Source: JAICMB01 sp035295125
GTDB lineage: Bacteria > Acidobacteriota > Terriglobia > Bryobacterales > Bryobacteraceae
DNA length: 64,000 nucleotides
Direction of reading: 5' to 3'
Assembly: GCA_035295125.1 (NCBI GenBank)
Contig: DATGJP010000016.1
Span: forward strand, 31,997-95,996
Under the pieces are notes generated by a model. The model searched no databases and was not told the origin of the DNA. It saw only the letters and a list, made by a program, of their open reading frames with translations. The position numbers and the translations under genes were made by a program. This document shows, in pieces, positions 1-7,885 of the stretch (the stretch's first letter is position 1; each line of letters starts with the position of its first letter).

Positions 1-1
1 C

Positions 2-313
2 ATGGTGATCACTGAAAAGGATGGAAAGATCAACATCATCGAGACGGAGACGCTGACCGACGGCAAGCCACGAACCGTTACGTTCAACTGCACCACCGAC
101 GGCAAGGACTGTAAGGTGCCGGAGGACAAGGCCACGGCATCGTTCTGGTACAACGGCCCGATGCTGGTGAGCATGGTGACCAAGCACAACGGTTCTGAAG
201 TTGTCCGCGAGAGATTAAGTCTCAAGCCGGATACCAAAGAACTGAGCGTGGAAATCTCATCGCTCGTGCCGCAGTCCGATAAAAAGGACAAGCTCGTATT
301 CGAGAAACAGTAG
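2..313 (+). CDS. C-terminal part of a hypothetical protein (5' truncated)
   Basis: The reading frame is open from the window edge to a TAG at 311-313, so the 103 visible residues are probably the end of a longer protein whose start lies upstream. The ATG at base 2 may be internal. The sequence is hydrophilic and beta-rich, with a patch reading GKPRTVTFNC followed by a second cysteine in DGKDCKV. It resembles the small secreted proteins common in Solibacter-type genomes, but I cannot name a family. It ends 8 nt before the GTG of the next gene, so co-transcription is plausible. Confidence 0.5.
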   Translation: MVITEKDGKINIIETETLTDGKPRTVTFNCTTDGKDCKVPEDKATASFWYNGPMLVSMVTKHNGSEVVRERLSLKPDTKELSVEISSLVPQSDKKDKLVFEKQ

Positions 314-321
314 CCGCGCTG

Positions 322-1971
322 GTGGTGGCGTCCGTATGCTTGGGATACGGCATTGGACGCTCCGATGTTGCTGCTCCTTATTCGGATCCGGTATCACGGC
401 TGCGTGCGCAAGACGAATCGACATACGCCAACAGCGCCGCGGGGTTAGTGGGTAACGGCGGATGGCTAACCCCTAAGTTTATGGGGCGCTTCCTGCTTTA
501 TAAACCTCCGCTCTTTGTCTGGTTAACTGCATTTTCAGAGAAGATCTTCGGAATCTCGGTTGTCGCGCTGCGATTGCCGGCGTTGCTGGCGGGTATCTTC
601 GCGACCGTCGCGGTGTTCTGGTGGATGCGCGGGGCGGCTTCGCTTGCGGCCGCCATCGCAGTGATGGTGCTGCTGTTGTCGGATCCCTTGTGGCAGACAT
701 TTGCACGCCTCTGCTACACCGACATGCTGTTGGCCGCCTCGATGGTGGGCGCGATGGCGGTGATCTACATCGATCCGCGACTGGCAACGATTCGCGCTCT
801 GCTGCTTTTCTCCGTGCTGATCGCGACGGGCGTAATGGTGAAGAACGTCGCGGGTTTACTCGCGTTTGGCATGCTCTTGTTGTACTGGGCGCTCGCACGC
901 GCGGAATGTCGGCCGGCTTTGATGCGAATTGCGTTTGCGGGCGCCATAGCCGGGCTGCTCGTTGCGCCGTGGCACATCTATCAATTCGTCGTGCATCGCC
1001 AGTGGTTTTGGGCGGATTACGTTCAGGTGCAACTGCTGAACTTCGGCGTAGCGCCCCCGGCCCAGACGAACACGGAGACACAGGCGGTCTTTTATATCAA
1101 AAGGTTGTTCCTGATCGATGGGGTGTTGATTGTTTTGTTGCTGCTGGCGCTGCCGTCTCTGCTAAGGGCGTTACGCCGGCGTGACCAGGTCTTACCCGCG
1201 CTCCTGATTTCGTGGCTTTTGATCGCGTCCGGAGCGCTCCTGGCGTTCCGGTATCGAAATTTACCCTATGCTCTGTATGTCGTTCCGCCCGCGGCGATGA
1301 TCGCGGTTCTATATGGCCCGTTTTTTAGGCCTAGGCGCGTAAACTGGGCGATGGCAGCGCTATGCGCGCTGTTTGTGGTGAAGGCGTGCTTCCCTGGCGA
1401 AACCTGGGGCCTGTCATTCGGCGGCTCGAAGCCCTTGGGTTCCGCGGCAGCTTTGCGGACATACGCCGCGATGCACAGACCGAACGAGTTGATCATTGCG
1501 GACCCGAACGATGAGTTTTATTCCTCCACACTATTCCTGCCGCGAGTACGTTATTACTATGCGGATCTGAGCGGAATGGCCCGCCGCTATTCCTCCCACT
1601 ATGCGTTTCTGGGCATATCGCTCACCGAGGACGAGTTTGAGCGCCTTGGCCAACTCAGGCCGGTGTACGAGGAGCGGCTGAGAAGTTGGGGACTGGATTC
1701 GGACGATCCGATCGGGACGGTGATCATTGGCGACTCCGAGGTCGCGTTGGCGCGGCTGATTGCGTTGCACCCCCAGTCCGACTTCTTTGTAAACCTCAAA
1801 GATGTGCCGAAGACCGGGAATTCGCACGGTGTTGTGCCGGCGGACGGCGGCCGCGTCTTCTTACTCGCGCAGCCCTCCACTACGGCAGAATGGGAGTGTC
1901 CATGCCCGAACTCCCCGATGTTGTGGTCTACGTTGAAGCGCTGCGCAGCCGGATTCTCGGCCGGAAGCTGA
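322..1971 (+). CDS. GT39/ArnT-like membrane glycosyltransferase
   Basis: 549 residues with about ten hydrophobic segments and a soluble C-terminal third. The acidic pair in QDESTYA (about residues 30-36) and KPPLFVWL (about 61-68) are hallmarks of the PMT_2/ArnT type glycosyltransferases, which use a polyprenyl-phosphate sugar donor and act on the outer face of the inner membrane. The substrate cannot be inferred. The start is uncertain: GTG at 322 is used, but the frame is open to 283 and the first hydrophobic segment may begin a few codons earlier. The last 70 nt overlap the start of the next gene in another frame, suggesting translational coupling. Confidence 0.8.
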   Translation: MVASVCLGYGIGRSDVAAPYSDPVSRLRAQDESTYANSAAGLVGNGGWLTPKFMGRFLLYKPPLFVWLTAFSEKIFGISVVALRLPALLAGIFATVAVFWWMRGAASLAAAIAVMVLLLSDPLWQTFARLCYTDMLLAASMVGAMAVIYIDPRLATIRALLLFSVLIATGVMVKNVAGLLAFGMLLLYWALARAECRPALMRIAFAGAIAGLLVAPWHIYQFVVHRQWFWADYVQVQLLNFGVAPPAQTNTETQAVFYIKRLFLIDGVLIVLLLLALPSLLRALRRRDQVLPALLISWLLIASGALLAFRYRNLPYALYVVPPAAMIAVLYGPFFRPRRVNWAMAALCALFVVKACFPGETWGLSFGGSKPLGSAAALRTYAAMHRPNELIIADPNDEFYSSTLFLPRVRYYYADLSGMARRYSSHYAFLGISLTEDEFERLGQLRPVYEERLRSWGLDSDDPIGTVIIGDSEVALARLIALHPQSDFFVNLKDVPKTGNSHGVVPADGGRVFLLAQPSTTAEWECPCPNSPMLWSTLKRCAAGFSAGS

Positions 1972-2801
1972 AAAGCGTCTTCGTTCGCGGACCGTTCCTG
2001 GTGCGGACCGTCAGCCCACCGCTGCAGTCCGCTTACGGAAAGACCGTCGTGGATGTCCGTCGCGTCGGGAAACGGATCGCCATGGGCTTGGAAGGCGACG
2101 TCTGGCTGGTGCTCCACCTGATGATCGCGGGACGCCTGCACTGGCGCGAATCGCCGGCTAAGACCGGGTCCAAAAGCCTGCTGGCCGTGTTTGAGTTCGA
2201 TTCGGGTTCGCTGCAATTGACGGAAGCCGGATCGCAGCACCGAGCTTCCCTGAGCGTGGTAGCAGGTGAGGAAGGGCTGCGGTCGCTCGATGCGGGCGGT
2301 ATTGAGGTGTTGGACGCGAATCTGGACGAGTTTAGTGCAGCTCTGCGGTCGTCGAATCACACCCTGAAGCGGGCGTTGACGGACCCGCGCATCTTCAGCG
2401 GAATCGGCAATGCCTACTCCGATGAGATCCTGCATCGGGCGTGTCTGTCGCCGATCGCCATGACGCAACAGCTTGCGGCGGAGGATATCGCCCGGCTTTA
2501 CCGCGCTATTCGCGAGGTTCTTCTCGAATGGGTCGAACGATTGCGTGCCGACGCCAAAAACAAATTCCCCGAGAAAGTCACCGCTTTTCGCGAGGGAATG
2601 GCAGCCCACGGCCGGTATGGCGAGCCCTGTCCACGCTGCGGGGCGAAGATCCAGCGGATAAGATACGCGGCTAATGAAACCAACTACTGCGCCGTGTGCC
2701 AGACAGGCGGGCGGCTGCTCGCGGATCGGGCATTGTCCCGCCTGATGCACAAGGACTGGCCGCGAACCTTGGAGGAACTGGAGGCGCTCAAGCGCCGGTA
2801 G
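1902..2801 (+). CDS. Fpg/Nei-family DNA glycosylase/AP lyase
   Basis: 299 residues. The start is fixed by chemistry: the protein must begin MPEL, because Pro2 is the catalytic amine and Glu3 the acid in this family, and ATG 1902 gives exactly that, with GGGAG about 7 nt upstream. Lys57 in VGKRIA matches the family lysine. An H2TH-like segment follows (FSGIGNAYSDEILH), and a C-terminal zinc finger with CPRC, then CAVC and the arginine of the QTGGR loop. It excises oxidised bases and nicks the abasic site. Whether it prefers purines (Fpg) or pyrimidines (Nei) cannot be told from this. It lies directly upstream of the Ku gene, making a small DNA repair pair. Confidence 0.9.
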   Translation: MPELPDVVVYVEALRSRILGRKLKSVFVRGPFLVRTVSPPLQSAYGKTVVDVRRVGKRIAMGLEGDVWLVLHLMIAGRLHWRESPAKTGSKSLLAVFEFDSGSLQLTEAGSQHRASLSVVAGEEGLRSLDAGGIEVLDANLDEFSAALRSSNHTLKRALTDPRIFSGIGNAYSDEILHRACLSPIAMTQQLAAEDIARLYRAIREVLLEWVERLRADAKNKFPEKVTAFREGMAAHGRYGEPCPRCGAKIQRIRYAANETNYCAVCQTGGRLLADRALSRLMHKDWPRTLEELEALKRR

Positions 2802-2835
2802 ACCGACCGCGATCCAACAAGACCCATTGAAAATG

Positions 2836-2864
2836 TTCAAAGAATGTGGTATTTCTACTATGCT
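2836..2864 (+). promoter_or_regulatory. Putative sigma-70 promoter of the Ku gene
   Basis: TTCAAA at 2836-2841 and TATGCT at 2859-2864 are separated by 17 nt. Each matches four of six consensus bases. The predicted transcript would start about 8 nt before the Ku ATG, leaving no room for a Shine-Dalgarno sequence, so the mRNA would be nearly leaderless. Confidence 0.35.
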
Positions 2865-2878
2865 CGACGATTAGCGCC

Positions 2879-3721
2879 ATGGCAAGCACCGTTTGGAAAG
2901 GCCACCTCACTTTCGGACTCGTTTCCTTCCCTGTGAAGCTCTACACAGCGGCGCGAAGCGAAAGCATCAGTTTTAACCAGCTTCACAAGAGCGATAACTC
3001 GCGCATTAAGCAGGTCATCTTCTGCCAGAACGAGGACAAGCCGGTCCCTCGTAGCGAACTCGTGAAAGGGTACGAATACGAGAAGGACCGCTACGTGGTC
3101 ATTGAAGACGAGGACATCAAGAAGATGGCTCCTCCGACGGCTAAAGTCATGGAGATACTGGAGTTCGTCAAGACAACCGAGGTCGACCCGGTATACTTCG
3201 AAAGCTCTTTCTACATGGCGCCCGACGAGGCCGGCGAGAAGCCGTACGCGCTGCTTTATGACGTGCTGAAGAAGAGCGGCTACGTGGGCGTTGCCAAGAT
3301 CGCCATGCACAATCGCGAGCACATCGTGATCTTCCGCCCGGGCGGGACTGGGCTGATGATGCACACAATGTATTACAGCCACGAAATTCGCAAAGTCGAG
3401 GAGTTTCGCACCGACACGAGCCTGGTGAAAGAGGCCGAGACAAAGCTGGCAAGCATGCTGGTGGAATCCCTCGCGGCGCCGTTCGAGCCTGAGAAGTACC
3501 GTGATACCTATCGCGACAACCTGCAGGCGCTGATTGACGCGAAGATTCAGGGCCAGGAAGTGGTGGCCCCGCCGACGGTCGAGCCCGCAAAGGTTATCGA
3601 CATCATGGAGGCCCTGAAACAGAGTCTCGCCATCGCGAAGAAGCCCGCGGCATCTACCGCGGCCATGGACGAGAGCGAGGAAGAAGCTAAGCCGAAGAAG
3701 CGGGCTGGGCGGAAGGGTTAA
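2879..3721 (+). CDS. ku: Ku protein, bacterial non-homologous end joining
   Basis: 280 residues, the usual size for bacterial Ku. The N-terminus MASTVWKGHLTFGLVSFPV is the family signature, and the start at ATG 2879 is chosen for it rather than the in-frame upstream codon at 2846. Ku forms a homodimeric ring on double-strand break ends and recruits LigD. The tail after about residue 250 is lysine and acidic rich (EEEAKPKKRAGRKG), as in many Ku proteins where it aids DNA binding. No ligD is in the window. The 3' end overlaps the convergent DUF72 gene by 35 nt. Confidence 0.95.
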   Translation: MASTVWKGHLTFGLVSFPVKLYTAARSESISFNQLHKSDNSRIKQVIFCQNEDKPVPRSELVKGYEYEKDRYVVIEDEDIKKMAPPTAKVMEILEFVKTTEVDPVYFESSFYMAPDEAGEKPYALLYDVLKKSGYVGVAKIAMHNREHIVIFRPGGTGLMMHTMYYSHEIRKVEEFRTDTSLVKEAETKLASMLVESLAAPFEPEKYRDTYRDNLQALIDAKIQGQEVVAPPTVEPAKVIDIMEALKQSLAIAKKPAASTAAMDESEEEAKPKKRAGRKG

Positions 3722-4421
3722 GCTGCTTCAGCAGTTCCTCGGCGTGTAAGGCGCCATCCGGCGTCTCTTCGTGTTTGAAGAAGACGTAGGAGTCCTTGCC
3801 GGAATCGAGCAAGCCCTTCGTCGTGGCGGCTATCTCATTGCGATCCTCAACCGTATATTCCGGCTTCCGCAATCGTGAATAGACGAAATCGGCGGTGATC
3901 ACTTTCGGGATTACGATCCGCTCCGACTCGGCGAGACACAGTGCCGCCCCGTGCTTTTCCAGGAGCGCGTACACTTCGTCGCTCAACCACGAAGCATGGC
4001 GAAACTCGAATGCACAGCGTATGTCCGAAGGCACCGTGGGTAGGAACTCAGCGAGTCGTGCGACGTCGCATTTCATGGCGGGCGGCAACTGAAACAGCAC
4101 CGGGCCGAGGCGCCGCGCGGTACGCAGTGGTTCGATCGCCCGGAAAAACACCTCGGTAAACTCGCTCGGCTGCAGCTTCTGAATATGTGTGATCCGCATG
4201 TGCGCCTTGACGGGGAAGACAAAACCCGATGGTGTCGCGGTCACCCAGCTTTCCAGTGTAGAAGCCGACGGCAAGCGGCGAAACGTATAGTTGATCTCCA
4301 CCGCGTTGAGCCGCGTCGCGTAAAACTCGAGAAATTTCTTAGACGGCAGCTTTTCGGGATAGAAAGCCGGCTTCCACGAAGCATAGGCGAATCCCGAAGT
4401 GCCGCAGTATAACTTGGCCAT
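3687..4421 (-). CDS. DUF72 (YecE-like) family protein
   Basis: 244 residues beginning MAKLYCGTSGFAYASWK, which is the conserved N-terminal strand of DUF72, a TIM-barrel family of unknown biochemical role. EINYTFRRLPS and FPVKAHMRITH are further family blocks, with LGPVLFQLPP and FEFRHASW downstream. Length is normal and no domain is missing. It is transcribed against Ku and shares 35 nt with its 3' end, so the two messages are complementary there. DUF72 proteins often occur near DNA repair genes, but no function is assigned here. Confidence 0.9.
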   Translation of the reverse strand: MAKLYCGTSGFAYASWKPAFYPEKLPSKKFLEFYATRLNAVEINYTFRRLPSASTLESWVTATPSGFVFPVKAHMRITHIQKLQPSEFTEVFFRAIEPLRTARRLGPVLFQLPPAMKCDVARLAEFLPTVPSDIRCAFEFRHASWLSDEVYALLEKHGAALCLAESERIVIPKVITADFVYSRLRKPEYTVEDRNEIAATTKGLLDSGKDSYVFFKHEETPDGALHAEELLKQLNPSAQPASSA

Positions 4422-4500
4422 CGATGAGGCGATTGTCGCATTATTGAAGCCGCGCGTGGCATACTAGGTCAAACTGCAAAACAACCAGTAGGAGTTGTCC

Positions 4501-5643
4501 ATGTTTTGTGTGAATTGTGGCAGCCAGCTTCCCCCGAACACGGCGTTTTGCGCGCGATGCGGTTACAGGCAGGGCGTACCGCCCGGGATGGCTGCTGCAC
4601 CGCAAGCGCCTCCGCCGATGCCAGTCCAGCACCGGCATTTGATAGAGTCGCTCGAAAGTAAGATCAACCACCTGGCGTGTACTGAAAAGCTCGAAGGCTT
4701 TAGTTTGCGCCAGATGTTTTCCGAGGTCTTCAAGAAGCGCACGCAAGAGGAGATCGACGACTACTTCATCGCGGGAACCACGCGTACCACGCCGGACATG
4801 AAAGATGTCCAAACCGGATGGCCCAAGCCCTGGTTCTTCATGCGGCTGCTGGCGTTCGTCGCATCGGCGTACGCGATCCTGGCAGTAGCGTTCGACCAGA
4901 CACACAATCCCAACCTGATTCCCGGCTTAATCGTCATGGGCGCATTCGCAATGCCGGTTTCGACGTTGTTTCTCTTCTACGAGCTGAACACCCCACGCAA
5001 CGTACCCTTTCACGCGGTGATTTCACTGTTTTGCCTGGGTGGGGTGGCGTCGCTGTTCATTACCATCCTGATCATCGATCCGATGCTGTCAATGCTCAGT
5101 TGGATGGGCGCATCGAGCGCCGGTATCACGGAAGAGACTTCGAAGTTGATAGCGGTGGTTATCCTGGCGCGTCGCGCAAAACACAAGTACATCTTGAATG
5201 GCCTTCTGTTCGGGGCGGCAATTGGAGCCGGTTTCGGCGCTTTCGAGAGCGCCGGGTATGCGTTTCGCGCAGGTTTGAGCAGCGTGCAGGGCATGACCAC
5301 GAGTATCTGGTTCCGCGCGGCGCTGGCGCCTTTCATGCACGTCGCCTGGACCGCGATTTCCGCAGGCGCGTTATGGCGATCGAGAAATGGCGGGCCGTTG
5401 ACTTTCAAAGCCGCTGACGGGCGCTTCTGGCGGACGTTCCTGATTCCCGTGGTGCTTCACATGATCTGGAACTCGCCGCTGCAGCTCCCGTTGCAATTGA
5501 CGCACGTCATCACCGGCGTAATCGCCTGGTACGTCGTGTTCGCGCTTACGCAGCAGGGACTCCGCCAGGTGCGCGACGAGCAGCTTTCGGCGGCTCAAGA
5601 AGCTCTGCGGGCAACGCGTACGATGGTCGCGCAGGCTTTCTAA
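4501..5643 (+). CDS. Zinc-ribbon PrsW-family intramembrane protease
   Basis: 380 residues from ATG 4501, preceded by AGGAG at the right distance; the upstream TTG at 4495 is in frame but less likely. An N-terminal zinc ribbon (FCVNCG then FCARCG, residues 2-21) is followed by a cytoplasmic linker and about eight membrane segments. The PrsW motifs are all visible: EETSK in ITEETSKL, GFGAFES, an HVAWTA segment and HMIWNS near the C-terminus. PrsW-type proteases cleave anti-sigma factors or other membrane proteins within the bilayer. The target is unknown; an ECF sigma factor is encoded at 16.5 kb, but no link is shown. Confidence 0.85.
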   Translation: MFCVNCGSQLPPNTAFCARCGYRQGVPPGMAAAPQAPPPMPVQHRHLIESLESKINHLACTEKLEGFSLRQMFSEVFKKRTQEEIDDYFIAGTTRTTPDMKDVQTGWPKPWFFMRLLAFVASAYAILAVAFDQTHNPNLIPGLIVMGAFAMPVSTLFLFYELNTPRNVPFHAVISLFCLGGVASLFITILIIDPMLSMLSWMGASSAGITEETSKLIAVVILARRAKHKYILNGLLFGAAIGAGFGAFESAGYAFRAGLSSVQGMTTSIWFRAALAPFMHVAWTAISAGALWRSRNGGPLTFKAADGRFWRTFLIPVVLHMIWNSPLQLPLQLTHVITGVIAWYVVFALTQQGLRQVRDEQLSAAQEALRATRTMVAQAF

Positions 5644-5665
5644 ATCAAGGTGCATCGCCCGTCCC

Positions 5666-5671
5666 TATAAT
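5666..5671 (+). promoter_or_regulatory. Putative -10 element of the nitrate cluster
   Basis: A perfect TATAAT lies 12 nt before the ATG of the NarK-NarI fusion gene. The -35 position does not match consensus, so an activator may be needed. The expected leader is about 6 nt. Confidence 0.4.
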
Positions 5672-5683
5672 GGGAATGGTTCG

Positions 5684-7885
5684 ATGGCTGCCCAGAAATC
5701 TGGTGCACTGGTTGTTGGGACGATCTCCTTCACCTTATGCTTTGCCGCATGGGGATTGATCGCTGCGTTTGCTCCCCGCTTTCGTGACCTCTTCCATCTC
5801 TCCGCAACCCAGGCATCATTCCTGGTTGCCGTTCCCGTCATCCTGGGGGCGTTAGCGCGCATCCCGATGGGGATGTTGGCGGACCGGTTCGGTGGACGCC
5901 TGGTTTTCACGGTGTTAATGCTCGCGGCTTGTTTGCCGGCATACCTGACACCGTTAGCAACCAGTTATCGGGAGTTGTTGGTTGCAGGTTTCTTTCTTGG
6001 CCTGGCGGGTTCTTCTTTCGCAGTCGGCGTTGGATTTGTATCGCGGTGGTTCAGCGCCGAGCGCCAGGGCTCCGCACTCGGTGTGTATGGGCTTGGCAAC
6101 ATCGGGCAATCGGCGGCGGTATTCCTCGGGCCCGTGATCGCGGCATCGGTGGGGTGGCAGAATGTTTTTCGCGGCGTCACCGTGATCCTGGCGGTCTGGG
6201 CTGTCGTGTTTGGAATCGTGGCGCGCAACGCGCCAGTGACGGTCCGGCCGAAAGGCATCGGCGAGATGCTCGCCATCCTGGCGCGCGAACGTCTGTCATG
6301 GGCGCTGTCGGCATTCTATTTTCTGACGTTCGGCGGCTTCGTGGCGTTTTCGATTTATCTGCCGAGCCTGCTCAAAGACCAGTTCCACCTTACGCCGGCC
6401 GATGCTGGCTTCCGCACGGCCGGGTTTGTCGTACTCGCGACGCTTTTACGGCCAGTCGGTGGATGGCTGTCCGACCGCATCGGCGGTGCTCGCGTTTTGT
6501 CGGCTGTGTTTTCCGTGGTAATCCCGTTCGCGCTGCTGCTGGCATGGCCATCGATGCTCCCCTTCACGATCGGCGCGCTCGGATGCGCGGCGCTAATGGG
6601 CTTGGGCAACGGCGCAGTCTTCAAGCTCGTGCCTCAATACTTCCCGCGCGAGACGGGCACCGTAACAGGCCTTGTTGGCGCGATGGGCGGGCTGGGAGGC
6701 TTCTTCCCGCCGCTATTGCTCGGGTTTTTCCGCGACCGCATCGGTGCGGTGTGGCCCGGCTTCGTCCTACTTGCGTTTGTCTCCTTCGTGCTCTGGCGTG
6801 TAAACGCCCGCGTGTTTGTCGCTCGTCAGGAGACGCGCGGCAGCGACAAAGTGCGTGCCGGGGTTTGGGCCACTATATACGCGATGGTGTTGGTGGCGGC
6901 CATCGTCGTCGGATCGCGCAACCTCGCGAATTTCGACCCCGCCCTCGTGATTTATACGTTCGCGGTCATCTTCGCGACATGGGGTGTTGTTTATCACTAT
7001 GTCATTTGGCTCGATAAACCCCCGACGCGGATGTACTGGCGTCGGGGATGGGAGATTTTCCGGAGCCGCGGCGTCCTCGGCGCAAGTCTCGATCTCGCAC
7101 GGTTGACCGCGCGCAACATCGTCGCACAAGTATTCATTCGCAAACGCTCGCACCTACGATGGTGGATGCATCAGTTCATCTTTTGGGGATGCGTTCTTGC
7201 AGCCACCATCACGTTCCCTCTAGTGTTCGGCTGGATCTCATTCCGATCGCTGCCAGACGATCAATCGGTCTACGTTACGTATCTGTTCGGATTCCCGGCG
7301 GGACAATTCCCGCTGCATACGGTGACCGCGTTTCTTCTGTTTCACGGCCTGGATATTGCCGCGATCCTGGTGATTGCCGGCGTGTTTCTGTCGCTTTGGC
7401 GCCGCTTGAATGACAAAGGAGCTCAGACGCTGCAGAGCTTTGCGATGGACTTCTTCCCCATCATTCTGTTGTTCGCGATCTCCATCACCGGCATTGCCCT
7501 CACCGTCTCGCAGGAGTGGCTGCGCGGTGCGGCCTACAGCTTTCTGGCGATCATCCATGCCATCACCGTAATTGCCGCCTTGCTCTACCTGCCCTTCGGA
7601 AAGTTCTTCCACATTTTCCAGAGGCCCGCGCAACTAGGCGTGAAACTTTACCACCAGACGGGCGACAGTGGTCCTGGTGCAATTTGCCCGCGCTGCCGGG
7701 AACGGTTTGCATCCGCACTCCACATTCAGGACCTTAAAACCGTGCTTCCTCAACTCGGTTTCGATTACACATTGCCCGGAACAGGGCACGCCTGGCAGGA
7801 CCTCTGTCCCGCCTGCAAGCGAAAGACGCTGTCGGCCTCTCAACTGAAGCTGAAGTACGCGGCCGAAGAAGGGATTCATGGCTAA
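5684..7885 (+). CDS. NarK-type nitrate/nitrite transporter fused to NarI-like cytochrome b
   Basis: 733 residues. About 1-385 form a 12-segment MFS transporter with the glycine-rich nitrate-transporter motif (GLVGAMGGLGGFFPP) and a second glycine motif near GLGNIGQS. From about 390 to 650 there are further membrane segments with histidines suited to bind two b-type hemes: WWMHQ, LHTVTAFLLFH, H625 and H643. The tail carries two cysteine pairs, C668/C671 and C708/C711, a probable zinc or iron knuckle. One polypeptide therefore joins nitrate uptake to a quinol-oxidising type of subunit. It overlaps the NasA-like gene by 8 nt. The assignment to nitrate rests on NarK similarity and the neighbours. 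Confidence 0.85.
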   Translation: MAAQKSGALVVGTISFTLCFAAWGLIAAFAPRFRDLFHLSATQASFLVAVPVILGALARIPMGMLADRFGGRLVFTVLMLAACLPAYLTPLATSYRELLVAGFFLGLAGSSFAVGVGFVSRWFSAERQGSALGVYGLGNIGQSAAVFLGPVIAASVGWQNVFRGVTVILAVWAVVFGIVARNAPVTVRPKGIGEMLAILARERLSWALSAFYFLTFGGFVAFSIYLPSLLKDQFHLTPADAGFRTAGFVVLATLLRPVGGWLSDRIGGARVLSAVFSVVIPFALLLAWPSMLPFTIGALGCAALMGLGNGAVFKLVPQYFPRETGTVTGLVGAMGGLGGFFPPLLLGFFRDRIGAVWPGFVLLAFVSFVLWRVNARVFVARQETRGSDKVRAGVWATIYAMVLVAAIVVGSRNLANFDPALVIYTFAVIFATWGVVYHYVIWLDKPPTRMYWRRGWEIFRSRGVLGASLDLARLTARNIVAQVFIRKRSHLRWWMHQFIFWGCVLAATITFPLVFGWISFRSLPDDQSVYVTYLFGFPAGQFPLHTVTAFLLFHGLDIAAILVIAGVFLSLWRRLNDKGAQTLQSFAMDFFPIILLFAISITGIALTVSQEWLRGAAYSFLAIIHAITVIAALLYLPFGKFFHIFQRPAQLGVKLYHQTGDSGPGAICPRCRERFASALHIQDLKTVLPQLGFDYTLPGTGHAWQDLCPACKRKTLSASQLKLKYAAEEGIHG

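Noticed and set aside
1599..2840. 413-residue open frame on the minus strand
   Set aside because: It is the shadow of the Fpg-type gene and the end of the GT39 gene, with no recognisable domain; GC-rich codon use opens such frames.
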